From contig NZ_JAIQUM010000013.1 in the NCBI RefSeq assembly GCF_020075705.1, positions 1 through 64,000 on the forward strand: 64,000 nt of DNA, read 5' to 3'. A model generated the notes under the pieces. It had not been told where the DNA came from and ran no database searches. It worked only from the letters and a program-made list of their open reading frames with translations. Made by a program: the position numbers and the translations under genes. Origin of the DNA: Metabacillus rhizolycopersici. GTDB taxonomy: Bacteria; Bacillota; Bacilli; Bacillales; Bacillaceae. This document shows, piece by piece, positions 31,510 to 40,887 of the stretch. How positions within the stretch are numbered: the first letter of the stretch is position 1; every line of letters begins with the position of its first letter.

Positions 31510-31776
31510 ATGGTAGAAAAAACATTTACAATTATTGACCAATCAGGAATTCACGCACGCCCAGCAACTACGATCGTACAAGCTGCAAGTCCGTTCGCAG
31601 CTACTATCAACTTAGAATACAATAATAAATCAGTAAATTTAAAATCAATTATGGGTGTCATGTCGTTAGGGATTCCCAAAGATGCTATGATCAAAATTAC
31701 TGCTGAAGGCTCTGATGAAGAGGAAGCAATTTCAGTCATTGAAGAGACTGTGAAGAAAGCAGGTTTAGCAGAATGA
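31510..31776 (+). CDS. ptsH: Phosphocarrier protein HPr
   Basis: HPr carries phosphate from EI to the sugar permeases. The 88-residue protein has His15 in SGIHARPAT (the EI phosphorylation site) and Ser46 in [11 protein letters not shown], the HPr kinase site used for CcpA-dependent catabolite repression, so it is a full regulatory HPr. AAGGAG lies 10 bases upstream of the ATG. The stop overlaps the ptsI start by 4 bases. It is encoded next to beta-glucoside genes, not behind a glucose permease gene. Confidence 0.96.
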   Translation: MVEKTFTIIDQSGIHARPATTIVQAASPFAATINLEYNNKSVNLKSIMGVMSLGIPKDAMIKITAEGSDEEEAISVIEETVKKAGLAE

Positions 31777-33530
31777 TGACAAATGAAATTTTAGGTATTG
31801 CCGCTTCAAGTGGCATTGCCATTGCGAAAGCTTTTCGTTTGGAAAATCCAAAGTTGATAGTCGAAAAAACGACAGTATTGAATATGAATCAAGAAGTGGA
31901 ACGCTTTGAACAAGCACTTGAAACATCAAAAATAGAACTTGAAGGAATAAAGGAGCATGCATTCAAAGAGCTTGGAGAAGATAAGGCAGCGATTTTTGCT
32001 GCCCACCTTCTTGTTTTAAGCGACCCAGAATTGATTAATCCAATCAAAGAGAAAATTAAAGGTGAGCAAGTTAATGCAGAATTTGCTTTAGATGAAGTTG
32101 CAAACATGTTTATTAACATGTTTGAGGCAATGGAAAATGAATACATGAAGGAGCGTGCTGCAGACATCCGTGATGTGACGAAACGTATTTTGTCCCATCT
32201 TTTAGGTGTAACGATTCCTAACCCAAGCATGATTGCAGAAGAAGTTATTATCATTGCTGAGGACTTAACACCATCGGATACCGCTCAATTGAACCGACAA
32301 TATGTGAAAGGCTTTACGACTGATATTGGTGGACGTACATCACATTCAGCGATTATGGCTCGCTCAATGGAAATCCCTGCAGTTGTTGGAACGAAAACAG
32401 TAACAAATGATATTGAAAATGGAGCATTCGTCATCCTCGACGGTTTAGATGGTAAAGTGATCGTAAATCCATCAGATGGTGTGATCAAAGAATATGAAGC
32501 GAAAAAAGCAGCTTACGAAGCTCAAAAAGTAGAGTGGGCAAAACTTGTGAATGAGCGCACGGTTACAAAAGATGGATACCACGTTGAACTCGCAGCAAAT
32601 ATTGGTACTCCTGAGGATATTAAAGGCGTGCTTGAAAATGGCGGCGAAGGTGTTGGCTTATACCGTACAGAATTTTTATACATGGGGCGTACTCAACTTC
32701 CGACTGAAGAAGAGCAATTTGATGCGTATAAAGCAGTAGTAGAGCAGATGGAAGGGAAGCCTGTTGTTGTGCGTACGCTTGATATCGGCGGTGATAAGGA
32801 GCTCCCATACTTAGATTTACCAAAAGAAATGAATCCATTCCTAGGATTTCGTGCCATCCGTTTATGCTTAGAAATGCAAGATATGTTCCGCACTCAGCTT
32901 CGTGCTTTATTAAAGGCTAGTGTGTACGGTAATTTAAAAATTATGTTCCCGATGATTGCTACACTTAATGAATTCCGTCAGGCTAAAAGTATTTTAATAG
33001 AAGAAAAAGAAAAACTTCAAGCTGAAGGTATTGCTGTTTCCGAAAAGATTGAAGTTGGAATGATGGTAGAAATCCCATCTTCCGCTGTAATGGCAGATGT
33101 ATTTGCCAAAGAAGTTGATTTCTTTTCGATTGGAACAAACGACTTAATTCAATATACGATGGCTGCAGATCGTATGAACGAGCGTGTTTCTTATCTTTAT
33201 CAGCCATATAATCCCGCTATTCTTCGCTTAGTGAAAATGGTTATTGATGCAGCGCATAAAGAAGGAAAATGGGTAGGCATGTGTGGAGAAATGGCAGGAG
33301 ATGAAATCGCAATTCCAATTTTACTTGGACTTGGTCTTGATGAATTCAGTATGAGTGCATCTTCTATTTTGAAGGCTAGAAGTCAACTTCTTAACCTTTC
33401 GAAAGCAGAAATGAATACTGTAATCGAACAGGTTTTAAACATGAAAACTGCTGAGGAAGTAGAAAGATTTATAAAGGAAATAGAAGTTGAAAAAGTACTT
33501 AATTTAAATAAGTCGTCATTTACTAGATAG
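31773..33530 (+). CDS. ptsI: Phosphoenolpyruvate-protein phosphotransferase (enzyme I)
   Basis: Enzyme I transfers phosphate from PEP to HPr. The 585-residue protein has an N-terminal HPr-binding helical domain, the swivelling phosphohistidine domain with His191 in [20 protein letters not shown], and the C-terminal PEP-binding barrel with [20 protein letters not shown] and the catalytic cysteine region [10 protein letters not shown]. It overlaps ptsH (ATGA), so the two are coupled. ATG 31773 and ATG 31776 are both possible starts. Confidence 0.96.
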   Translation: MMTNEILGIAASSGIAIAKAFRLENPKLIVEKTTVLNMNQEVERFEQALETSKIELEGIKEHAFKELGEDKAAIFAAHLLVLSDPELINPIKEKIKGEQVNAEFALDEVANMFINMFEAMENEYMKERAADIRDVTKRILSHLLGVTIPNPSMIAEEVIIIAEDLTPSDTAQLNRQYVKGFTTDIGGRTSHSAIMARSMEIPAVVGTKTVTNDIENGAFVILDGLDGKVIVNPSDGVIKEYEAKKAAYEAQKVEWAKLVNERTVTKDGYHVELAANIGTPEDIKGVLENGGEGVGLYRTEFLYMGRTQLPTEEEQFDAYKAVVEQMEGKPVVVRTLDIGGDKELPYLDLPKEMNPFLGFRAIRLCLEMQDMFRTQLRALLKASVYGNLKIMFPMIATLNEFRQAKSILIEEKEKLQAEGIAVSEKIEVGMMVEIPSSAVMADVFAKEVDFFSIGTNDLIQYTMAADRMNERVSYLYQPYNPAILRLVKMVIDAAHKEGKWVGMCGEMAGDEIAIPILLGLGLDEFSMSASSILKARSQLLNLSKAEMNTVIEQVLNMKTAEEVERFIKEIEVEKVLNLNKSSFTR

Positions 33531-33534
33531 AAAG

Positions 33535-33568
33535 AATACTCTCATCCTATTAAAGATGAGAGTATTTT
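33535..33568 (+). terminator. ptsHI terminator
   Basis: AATACTCTCATC and GATGAGAGTATT form a perfect 12-bp stem around an 8-base loop, followed by TTAAC. A second hairpin with a T run lies at 33621-33658. Confidence 0.7.
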
Positions 33569-33614
33569 AACAAGCAAAATGAAAACGGTAAGAAACATAG
33601 AAAGCTTATACACA

Positions 33615-33709
33615 AAAAGAAAAGGTAAGTGATATCAACATATATCGCTTACCTTTTTTCACGATTAATCATGTTTATCGATTATCAGTACTTTTTAAGC
33701 TGGAAATAA
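33615..33709. repeat. Copy A of a 95-bp repeat containing a hairpin
   Basis: It begins with a hairpin (AAAGGTAAG / CTTACCTTT, 33621-33656) and ends with a 41-base segment (33669-33709) that is identical at 35717-35757. The last part encodes, on the minus strand, the end of the transposase remnant. Confidence 0.8.
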
Positions 33710-33960
33710 TCAGTAACAAAATGTTGCTTTTCTTGTTCAGTCACATAGCGATCAACTTTATCACTTGAAAAATATGCACAATCACAAACGAGGATAAAGC
33801 GTTTATCCTCTAGGCCTTCGCCAATAGGGCCATCATGTTGGAGTGCCTTGTTGTTTCAACGATTTGAAGGGGCATCATTGTTCCGTTTGTGAGGCTAACG
33901 TGTAGTTTTATGCCCGATCGTTCGCCTTGATAAACTGCCCTCGGAACATTTGTAAATACT
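33673..33960 (-). pseudogene. Broken IS4-type transposase fragment
   Basis: On the minus strand AVYQGERSGIKLHVSLTNGT continues MMPLQIVETT, then the frame shifts and reads HDGPIGEGLEDKRFILVCDC AYFSSDKVDRYVTEQEKQHF in another frame before a stop. This is the central DDE_Tnp_1 part of an IS4-family transposase; N- and C-termini are missing. The remnant at 19807-20066 shows the C-terminal part of what may be the same kind of transposase. The remaining bases to 34315 show only the promoter region of the next gene. Confidence 0.7.
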
Positions 33961-34315
33961 ATTATATTTCGACAACTTTTGCGATCGTTGTCCCTTATAA
34001 TCTATCAGTATATTAAATATCAAAACTCAATTTAGTTTGGCGAAGAAGAGATATGAGTGCATGTAAACATCGGAGTATACAGCTAATTGAAAATAATACT
34101 AATTTAGAAGATAAAATTTTGATAAAGATGGCAAGTCATTGAGCTTTTATATAATATGAGGGGAAAATCCACCCTCTTACTTTGGTGTGTACAAAAATTG
34201 ACAGATTTATTTTATTCATTATTTCCAATTACTCGTTAAAAATGTTGATTTACTAAAGCTTATTTAATTGTAAGTTTCTTCATACTTTGAAATAACAAGA
34301 GAAGGGGATTAGTTA

Positions 34316-35266
34316 GTGAAAAAAAGTTTTCTATTTCTTTTATTTATTGTTTCTCTTTCTGCTCTGTTTCTTTTTTTTATAACAAAAAAGTTGGAAGATG
34401 CAAAGCCAGAAGTAGTTGTTGTATTAAAAGAGTTAGACACTCAGTATTGGAAAATTGTTGAGGCTGGAGCAAAGAAGGGATTTCGAGATTTTGGTATAGA
34501 TGGTAAAGTGATTGCACCTAGTTCCAAATCAGCACAAGAAGATCAGGGAAAAATCTTAAATGAAATTTTGAATGAAAAACCAGATGTATTAGTGGTTGCT
34601 CCAGTGAATTCTTATAAATACAAGTCTATACTAGAGAAGTTTGTTGATAATAAAATTCCGGTATTGTTATTAGATACGAATATTCCGTTGGAAAATAAAT
34701 CTTCATATATAGGTACCGATAACTATGAATTAGGTAGAAAAGCCGGGGCACTATTAGCTTCAGAATTACAACCTGGTGATGAAGTGGCCCTCATAGCTGG
34801 TATTTCAGCTGATCCCGTTTCAGGCGATCGATTAAGAGGAGCAAAATCAAGTTTAGAAGCCGTAGGAATAAAAAGTGTAACTGAAAAAGTAGATTTACCA
34901 AATGAATCTTCTCGAATTAAAAAAGCAATTAGAGAGGTTTTGCAGCATCATCCGAATGTTAAAGGGGTATTTGCCACAAGTGATATTATGGCATTAAGTG
35001 CTCTAGAGGAACTTGAGAAACAAGGCTATAAAATACCAGTAATAGGAACAGATGGAACTACCGAAATGGTTGAGTTAGTGGAAGAAGGAGAGTTATCTAG
35101 TACAGTAGCACAAAATCCCTATGATATGGGATATTTAAGCGCTCAAGCTGCAATGAATGTAGCAAAGGGAAAAAACGTTGATACGATCATAGATAGTGGA
35201 GTAGATTATATTATAAAAGGCAATGGGAATGAGAGATTAACCTTCTTGAAAAAAATATTAAAGTAA
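34316..35266 (+). CDS. Orphan RbsB-type sugar-binding protein with signal anchor
   Basis: The 316-residue protein has one N-terminal hydrophobic helix (residues 2-22) and no lipobox cysteine, then a type I periplasmic-binding fold: VVVLKELDTQYWKIVEAGAK, PDVLVVAPVNSYKYK, NKIPVLLLDTNIPLE, YIGTDNYELGRKAGALLA and GVFATSDIMALSALEELEKQ. Family members bind ribose- or allose-like sugars outside the membrane. No ABC permease, ATPase, chemoreceptor or kinase is adjacent, so its partner is unknown. It starts at GTG 34316, with AGAAGGGG about 8 bases upstream. It is bracketed by the two copies of a 95-bp repeat. Confidence 0.85.
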   Translation: MKKSFLFLLFIVSLSALFLFFITKKLEDAKPEVVVVLKELDTQYWKIVEAGAKKGFRDFGIDGKVIAPSSKSAQEDQGKILNEILNEKPDVLVVAPVNSYKYKSILEKFVDNKIPVLLLDTNIPLENKSSYIGTDNYELGRKAGALLASELQPGDEVALIAGISADPVSGDRLRGAKSSLEAVGIKSVTEKVDLPNESSRIKKAIREVLQHHPNVKGVFATSDIMALSALEELEKQGYKIPVIGTDGTTEMVELVEEGELSSTVAQNPYDMGYLSAQAAMNVAKGKNVDTIIDSGVDYIIKGNGNERLTFLKKILK

Positions 35267-35662
35267 TGTTTGTTAAAATAGAAAATGTTTAGGATGAATC
35301 ATTAGCATATACCAGAATAGGGCTGTCTTGGACGGTCTTTTCTTACGCCTTTAAGAGTCATAACTTGTGTTAAAGAAGAGAAAAGGATTTAAACGAATAC
35401 ACACGTATTGATTAACTAAAATTATACAGTCATATTAAAAGCTAAACGATGAATACAATAAGAAAAGCCAGAAAACAAAAGAACGAGGACAGGAATAGTT
35501 CATTTCCATCCTCGTTTGTAAATTGAACTATGCCAATGGATAGCGACTAGTTGATGATTAGGTACCTTACTCTATTAAGTAGTTTAAGATAATATTTTAT
35601 ACGAAAGTGTCCGAAAAGAGGTATGTTGACGTAGATCATCGTATTGATTTTCTTAATTTGGT
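35267..35662. other. Intergenic stretch without genes
   Basis: No credible ORF is seen. It holds one terminator-like hairpin (35482-35517: AACGAGGA with TCCTCGTT, inner GGAA/TTCC) and AT-rich sequence before repeat copy B. Confidence 0.6.
35482..35517. terminator. Hairpin downstream of the orphan binding protein
   Basis: AACGAGGA-CA-GGAA pairs with TTTCC-A-TCCTCGTT around TAGTTCA. It lies about 215 bases after the gene and is followed by TTGTAAATT. Confidence 0.5.
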
Positions 35663-35757
35663 AAAAGAAAAGGTAAGTGCCATCATAATATAGCACTTAC
35701 CCTGTTTCACAATTCATCATGTTTATCGATTATCAGTACTTTTTAAGCTGGAAATAA
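35663..35757. repeat. Copy B of the 95-bp repeat
   Basis: It has the same length as copy A at 33615-33709, starts with the same hairpin type (GGTAAGTGC / GCACTTACC, 35672-35701) and ends with the 41 identical bases. Hairpin bases differ from copy A but pair in both. It ends 13 bases before the stop of the EamA gene. Confidence 0.8.
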
Positions 35758-35769
35758 CCAGGCCATTTG

Positions 35770-36678
35770 TTAGGTGATAGATTCGACTTCTTTCCTTTTA
35801 GCATTTCTCACCTTTAGATGGGTGAGTTGGGGGACTGCGATCCCAAGTAAAATAAGCAAGACACCAAACACTTGAATTGTTGAGACATACTCATTAAGGA
35901 CAACGACAGATGCAATAATGGCTGTAGGAAGTTCAGCAGCACCGAGTATCGTCGCAATTCCTGCCCCAATTTTAGGAGTGCCAATGGAAAAAAGTAAAAC
36001 AGGTAAAAGGACCCCAAATAATCCCAAAAGGCTACCATATTTCCATAAACCATCACCTAAAGAACCATTTACGATGAAATTTGGTGAAAGAACGAATAAT
36101 AGAAATAAAAAAGCACCTGAAGTCATTAAAAAGCTCCGCGTTATCGAAGGTAAATGAATAGCAACCCTGCCGCTAACGAAAATAAAAAAGGCGAATGAAA
36201 TAGCGGATAAAAGCCCAAACATAATACCTGTAGGATCTAGCGTAAGTAAGTTATTCATTGAGCCGCCACCTGCTAAGATCGTGCCGATAAATAAGATGAT
36301 AATGGCGATCAGCTTTTCTTTACTTGGTAGCTTTCGATTTGCAATTGCCTCAATGATCATTCCAATCCATGTAAACTGAAATAAGAGTACTACAGCGATT
36401 GATGCTGGAATCGTTTCGAGTGACTTTCCATAAAGAATCGATGTTAAGCTCGTCGTCGTACCAGCAAAAGCTAAATAAAGTGCGTCTTTTAGCGAAAAAG
36501 ATTTCTTTGAGAATAAAAATGGTACGAGTATGAAAAGAAACCCAAACAAATATTGACTACCAATGACTTCAGAAACTGTAAATCCCTGCTTATAAGCAAG
36601 TTTTACAATGACTGAAAGAATTCCATAGCAACAAGCCCCTAAAAGAACAAGACTTGAATACTTCAACATTTTACCCAC
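35770..36678 (-). CDS. EamA/DMT family permease, paralogue of the 16.2-kb gene
   Basis: The 302-residue permease has ten membrane helices and two EamA repeats, with the N-terminal GACCYGILSVIVKLAYKQGF closely like the paralogue at 16239-17147. The substrate is unknown. It follows the TetR-SMR-SMR genes on the same strand with a 51-base gap and its own ribosome binding site (GGAGAGG), so it may be read from the same promoter. Repeat copy B lies immediately downstream. Confidence 0.88.
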   Translation of the reverse strand: MGKMLKYSSLVLLGACCYGILSVIVKLAYKQGFTVSEVIGSQYLFGFLFILVPFLFSKKSFSLKDALYLAFAGTTTSLTSILYGKSLETIPASIAVVLLFQFTWIGMIIEAIANRKLPSKEKLIAIIILFIGTILAGGGSMNNLLTLDPTGIMFGLLSAISFAFFIFVSGRVAIHLPSITRSFLMTSGAFLFLLFVLSPNFIVNGSLGDGLWKYGSLLGLFGVLLPVLLFSIGTPKIGAGIATILGAAELPTAIIASVVVLNEYVSTIQVFGVLLILLGIAVPQLTHLKVRNAKRKEVESIT

Positions 36679-36729
36679 AAAAACCTCTCCTTGTGATTCG
36701 TAAAAAAGTAAATGGGAAATTGCACCTAA

Positions 36730-37056
36730 TTAATATGGGATGAATTTAAGACCGATTGTTGCTGAGATAATCATCGCAATAAATAATAGACGTTTCCATC
36801 CAGCAGATTCACCTAAAAATAGTATGCCAATTAAAGCACTTCCTACTGTTCCAATTCCTGTCCAAACAGCATAGGCTGTACCCATTGAAATAGTTTTCAT
36901 TGCCATTGAGAGCAGGAAAAAGCTAAGGGCAAATCCAACAACCATATAAAGCAAGTTCATCACTGATTTTTTCGTATTAAAGTTAGAAATTGCTGCAACA
37001 CCAGCCACTTCACATAAACCTGCGACGATAAGAAAGAACCAATCCATTTTGTTCAC
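36730..37056 (-). CDS. Small multidrug resistance (SMR) family subunit
   Basis: The 108-residue protein has four membrane helices. The conserved SMR glutamate lies in [15 protein letters not shown] (Glu16), and the family segment [20 protein letters not shown] is present. Paired SMR proteins form heterodimeric proton-coupled exporters of cationic compounds or guanidinium. It overlaps the upstream SMR gene by 4 bases. The order TetR-SMR-SMR matches the B. subtilis yvdTSR operon. No guanidine riboswitch is seen upstream. Confidence 0.9.
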   Translation of the reverse strand: MNKMDWFFLIVAGLCEVAGVAAISNFNTKKSVMNLLYMVVGFALSFFLLSMAMKTISMGTAYAVWTGIGTVGSALIGILFLGESAGWKRLLFIAMIISATIGLKFIPY

Positions 37057-37394
37057 ACCTCTCCTTGCGTCATGTCACGTTCACCAGTGACTAATTTTAA
37101 GCCGATGACGCCTGAAATAAGAACCGCACATAGTAGAATTTTTGCCCAACTAAATATGCTGCTAAATAGGAGAATTTCTATGAGGACAGTTCCCGCTGCA
37201 CCTAACCCCGTAAAAACGGCATAAACAGTACTGATAGGTAAGATACTCGATGCTTTAATCAGCAAATAAAAGCTAACAATGATGGCAAATACTGTACCAG
37301 ACCAAGCAAGAGTACTATCCGCATACTTTAAACCAGTTACCCAACTTACTTCGAAAAGAGCGGCAACATAAATAATCAGCCACTTTTTATTCAT
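37053..37394 (-). CDS. Small multidrug resistance (SMR) family subunit (partner)
   Basis: The 113-residue protein has four helices and the essential glutamate in [16 protein letters not shown] (Glu14). The segment [20 protein letters not shown] carries an additional Glu in helix 3, and the C-terminal tail is hydrophilic. It is the first structural gene of the pair and sits directly after the TetR gene (1-base gap). It probably works as an obligate heterodimer with the 108-residue subunit. Confidence 0.9.
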   Translation of the reverse strand: MNKKWLIIYVAALFEVSWVTGLKYADSTLAWSGTVFAIIVSFYLLIKASSILPISTVYAVFTGLGAAGTVLIEILLFSSIFSWAKILLCAVLISGVIGLKLVTGERDMTQGEV

Positions 37395-37395
37395 C

Positions 37396-37974
37396 TCATT
37401 CTTCCTCCTTCAAAGTCATCCCCTGCCAAAGGATGTTCCAACTTGCTTGTAGTCTTCGTTGAAATCGTTCGTCTCCACTATAGAGAAGTTCTATTAGAAT
37501 AGAATCGCATAGTCCAATAAACGCAATCACCGCATCTGTTACTGGACTGGTAAGTGAGTGTCTGTTCATTTCAAAAAAATCAATTAAAATTTTTTCCATT
37601 TCATCATAATACGAATAAACACTGTCCATTACTTGCTGAATCAAATGTGCTGGAGGAAGAAAACCCATCCTTAGTAAAAATTTAGTATCTGAATGTAGTT
37701 TGTATCGTTCACGATATTCTTGTAAAAACTGATAGAGTGTATGTTTAAAATCTTTGGAGGCATTGATGCTGAAAAAATGCCGGATATACTCCTGCTCACG
37801 GATAAGAACCTCATTCATTATCGTAAGAAATAAGTCATCTTTATTTGCAAAATGAGTATAAATGGATTGTTTTTTTATCCCAACCTCACTAGCGATAATA
37901 GCTAAAGAAGTTCCATCATATCCATTATTAGCAAAGTGAAGCAATGCGGATTTTTTAATTTTGTTTGAAGACAT
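37396..37974 (-). CDS. TetR/AcrR family regulator of the SMR pair
   Basis: The 192-residue protein has an N-terminal TetR HTH ([20 protein letters not shown] then [20 protein letters not shown]) and a ligand-binding helical C-terminus. The ATG at 37974 follows GGAGAG by 10 bases; the frame is open further upstream to 38055, but that would include the promoter. It heads the SMR operon and probably represses it. AACGAACGAACG in the region 37995-38010 is a likely part of its operator. Confidence 0.85.
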   Translation of the reverse strand: MSSNKIKKSALLHFANNGYDGTSLAIIASEVGIKKQSIYTHFANKDDLFLTIMNEVLIREQEYIRHFFSINASKDFKHTLYQFLQEYRERYKLHSDTKFLLRMGFLPPAHLIQQVMDSVYSYYDEMEKILIDFFEMNRHSLTSPVTDAVIAFIGLCDSILIELLYSGDERFQRRLQASWNILWQGMTLKEEE

Positions 37975-38175
37975 GACTATCACACTCTCCTTCCTGACGT
38001 TCGTTCGTTTTATAGTATAATGGTCATTTAACGATAAAGTCAATGGAAAATGCACTATTTGATAAGTTAGTTAGTATGACCCAATCTTACAATTTCCTGC
38101 TCTTGCTTTTTTTACCATAGAATTGTTATGCTAGTTGATGGAAACAAACGAACATGATTTGAGGAGTAAGCCACC

Positions 38176-39360
38176 ATGAAAAAACATATATACAAGTTTG
38201 TACTAATCGTCACTCTATGTCTTTTTTTATTTCCCACGATGATCAGTGCAAACGTAGAAACTTCAGAATTACCGTTGTATAGCGAATCAGCTATTTTAAT
38301 AGATGCAGAATCAGGGCAAGTGCTATACGAGAAAAACAGTCAAACACAACTATCTCCGGCAAGCATCACAAAGATTGCAACTGCGATTTATGCGATTGAG
38401 CATGGAAACTTAGAGGATATTGTAACAGTTAGTGAAAATGCGAGGCATGCAGATGGGACGAAAGTTTATTTAGAGGCTGGAGAGCAAGTACCCTTACTAA
38501 GACTTGTGCAAGGTCTCATGATTAATTCAGGCAATGATGCGGGAGTGGCAATTGCTGAACATTTAAGTGGATCGCTCGACGCATTTGTTATTGATTTTAA
38601 TGAATTTTTACAAGAAGAAATCGGTGTCGAAAATACGTATTTTGCAAATCCACATGGGCTGTATCACCCTGAACATTTAACGACTGCTGAGGATATGGCA
38701 AAGATTACCCAATATGCGATGAAAAACAAAATCTTTCGTGAAATTTTTAATACAAGTGAGCTTGCATGGCACGGTGAAACATGGGATACAACCCTCATTA
38801 ATCATCATGCAATGGTACGCAACAAGTCCTATGAAGGAATAACCGGCGGGAAAAATGGATACGTATCTGAAGCTGGATTTACACTTGTTACAACTGCAGA
38901 ACATGACAATTTGAGTTTAATTGCAGTTATATTAAATGCAGCGTCTGATAAGCAATCATATGAAGATACAACAGCATTATTTAACTACGGATTTCAACAT
39001 TTTGAAACAGAAAAAATTGATCGTAATGTGCAGTATGAAGATAGTAATGAAAATACATATGTAACGAATCAAGAAATTATCTATACAAAAAGAATCGGAG
39101 AAGTTGTTGAAGAAGAAGTTCGTCCTTCTGGAATGCTTATCATAAAGGGAGAAAATGGAGAAATACTTCAAAAGCAAAAGCTCGTCCAAGTGATAAGCAA
39201 TAAAAAGGATGAACAAATGAAGAGTGAGGTTGTCGTCGCATCCCCTTCAACTGATGATGTAATGAATGCAGAAAATCATTTGCGCATCATTGTACCACTA
39301 TCCATTGCTATCTCTTTACTTATTTCTAGTCTCTTTATTGTACAAGTTCGAAAAATATAA
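38176..39360 (+). CDS. D-alanyl-D-alanine carboxypeptidase (class A PBP5 type)
   Basis: The 394-residue protein trims peptidoglycan pentapeptides outside the membrane. It has a signal peptide (1-25), catalytic SxxK as Ser63-Ile-Thr-Lys66, SGN at 118-120, a C-terminal beta domain, and a final hydrophobic anchor (about 372-388). The third motif, normally KTG, reads Lys226-Asn227-Gly228 in GITGGKNGYVSEAG. Substitution of the Thr may alter activity or beta-lactam binding, or be a subfamily trait. GAGGAG lies upstream. It is a single gene between the divergent SMR operon and tatA. Confidence 0.88.
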   Translation: MKKHIYKFVLIVTLCLFLFPTMISANVETSELPLYSESAILIDAESGQVLYEKNSQTQLSPASITKIATAIYAIEHGNLEDIVTVSENARHADGTKVYLEAGEQVPLLRLVQGLMINSGNDAGVAIAEHLSGSLDAFVIDFNEFLQEEIGVENTYFANPHGLYHPEHLTTAEDMAKITQYAMKNKIFREIFNTSELAWHGETWDTTLINHHAMVRNKSYEGITGGKNGYVSEAGFTLVTTAEHDNLSLIAVILNAASDKQSYEDTTALFNYGFQHFETEKIDRNVQYEDSNENTYVTNQEIIYTKRIGEVVEEEVRPSGMLIIKGENGEILQKQKLVQVISNKKDEQMKSEVVVASPSTDDVMNAENHLRIIVPLSIAISLLISSLFIVQVRKI

Positions 39361-39466
39361 CGAAGCATAAGGTTGTTTGAACGACAATCATTTTTGCATA
39401 TTTTCGTCTAGTCAGATATAATTTAGAAAAACTTGCTATTATTCTCCTATGAAAGAAGGGTTCGGG

Positions 39467-39637
39467 ATGAACTTAGGCTTTGGCGAAATCATGCTTATCG
39501 TGTTTGTCGCTTTATTATTATTTGGACCAAAGAAATTACCTGAGTTAGGCAAGGCGGCAGGAAAAACATTAAGAGAATTTAAAAATGCAACAAAGAATAT
39601 CATGGATGATGATGACGATCAATCGGTAAAAAAGTAA
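39467..39637 (+). CDS. tatA: Twin-arginine translocase subunit TatA
   Basis: The 56-residue protein has a short N-terminal membrane helix (GFGEIMLIVFVALLLFGPKK), the hinge FGPKKLPELGKAAG, an amphipathic helix and an acidic tail (DDDDD). TatA forms the pore for folded Tat substrates. AGAAGGG lies 6 bases before ATG 39467, favouring this start over the ATG at 39449. No tatC or Tat substrate gene is adjacent. Confidence 0.92.
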   Translation: MNLGFGEIMLIVFVALLLFGPKKLPELGKAAGKTLREFKNATKNIMDDDDDQSVKK

Positions 39638-39667
39638 TGTAGATGGTAGAGTGATACAAGTGGTTCT

Positions 39668-39701
39668 AGAGGCAGGCATTTTGCTATTGTCTCTTTTTTT
39701 T
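39668..39701 (+). terminator. tatA terminator
   Basis: AGAGGCA-GGCA pairs imperfectly with TGCTATTGTCTCT, followed by seven T. Confidence 0.55.
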
Positions 39702-39748
39702 ATGATCCTGATTCAAAATCAACACAAATAGAGGTAATGGATTATCCA

Positions 39749-40636
39749 TTACCTTGTAAATTCGGAGAAATGGTCCAACACAAATTGTTTAAATTTTTGA
39801 GTTGCAGGTGATAAATATCTTCCTTCAATCCAAGCGAGACCAATTGTCCGTTGGCATTGCGGCCAAGAGACAGGTATTTGTGAGATGTTACTTTGATCTA
39901 CTCCTTTTAGATTCGGTAGAATTGAAACTCCAAGTCCAGCAGCAACAAGCCCTGCGATGGTCGTTGCTTCCTCTCCTTCAAATGTAATAGTAGGTATAAT
40001 ACCTGCTTCCTCAAGCAATTGCTCGACCGTTATACGGAGGGAATACCCTTTTTTTAAAAGAATAAACGATTCATCTGCAATTTCTTCTAGCGTGATACTT
40101 TCATAATTAGCGAACTTATGGCTTTTAGGGACGATCACAAAGAGCTCCTCCTGCCAAAGCTGTGTCCATTGAATTGGCAACTTCATTTCCATAGGTGCAA
40201 TGAGACAAAGATCCAATTCTCCTACTTGTAATTGTTCAAGAAGAGTATGGGACGGGCTTTGTGTGAGTTGAAATTTGATTTTAGGATAGTGAGCACGAAA
40301 AGAAGCGATGAATTCTGGAATCAGATTCGTACTTAATGTATGGAGAAAACCAAGCAGCACTTGTCCCTGCTCTGGATCGAGCAACTCTTGAATTTCTTGT
40401 TTCCCTTTATCGAATTCTTTCATCATACTATCTACACTTTTTAAAAAGATGTGACCATATTGATTTAATCGAATTGACCGCCCCTGACGTTCAAATAATG
40501 GAACACCTATTTCATCCTCAAAGCGAGCAATAGAGCGGCTGAGGGCCGATTGAGTAATAGATAACGCTTCTGCTGCGCGCGTCACGTGTTGCATACGTGC
40601 GAGAGTTTGGAAATATTCAAACTGCTGCCATTCCAT
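39749..40636 (-). CDS. LysR family transcriptional regulator (YybE-like)
   Basis: The 295-residue LysR regulator has an N-terminal HTH (FQTLARMQHVTRAAEALSIT followed by QSALSRSIARFEDEIGVPLF) and a type 2 periplasmic-binding effector domain (about 90-290). It is divergent from an MFS exporter gene, like the B. subtilis yybE-yybF pair, and probably activates it. The shared 247-base region contains TTCATTAAAATCATTATTAT, rich in T-N11-A arrangements near the LysR start. Confidence 0.88.
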   Translation of the reverse strand: MEWQQFEYFQTLARMQHVTRAAEALSITQSALSRSIARFEDEIGVPLFERQGRSIRLNQYGHIFLKSVDSMMKEFDKGKQEIQELLDPEQGQVLLGFLHTLSTNLIPEFIASFRAHYPKIKFQLTQSPSHTLLEQLQVGELDLCLIAPMEMKLPIQWTQLWQEELFVIVPKSHKFANYESITLEEIADESFILLKKGYSLRITVEQLLEEAGIIPTITFEGEEATTIAGLVAAGLGVSILPNLKGVDQSNISQIPVSWPQCQRTIGLAWIEGRYLSPATQKFKQFVLDHFSEFTR

Positions 40637-40839
40637 TCATTAACACCTCTTTCATCATTACATATATTCATTAAAATCATTATTATAATGAATTATACAA
40701 CATAGATGATCGGTGATAAGATAAAATTCAAGAACAGACTCGAGGATGTTTTTGTCATAGGTAAAGTTTTAACCCCAACAATGGTTTAGAACGAGACTGT
40801 TTGATGGCAAATAATGATTTCTTAAAGGGATGATTGATG

Positions 40840-40887
40840 ATGCAACATGGAGGAGATTCTGAACATTTTAGGGTGGTTGTATTATGA
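40840..40887 (+). CDS. Possible 15-codon leader peptide overlapping the MFS start codon
   Basis: ATG 40840 follows AAAGGGA by about 10 bases and encodes MQHGGDSEHFRVVVL. Its TGA overlaps the ATG of the MFS gene (ATGA), the layout of translational coupling. The MFS gene itself has only a weak binding site (AGGGTGG 9 or more bases away), so coupling could be needed. It could equally be chance. Confidence 0.35.
   Translation: MQHGGDSEHFRVVVL

Noticed and set aside
36730..38160. Guanidine riboswitch upstream of the SMR pair
   Set aside because: I looked for one because paired SMR proteins can export guanidinium, but no ykkC-type motif is seen; a TetR gene heads the operon.
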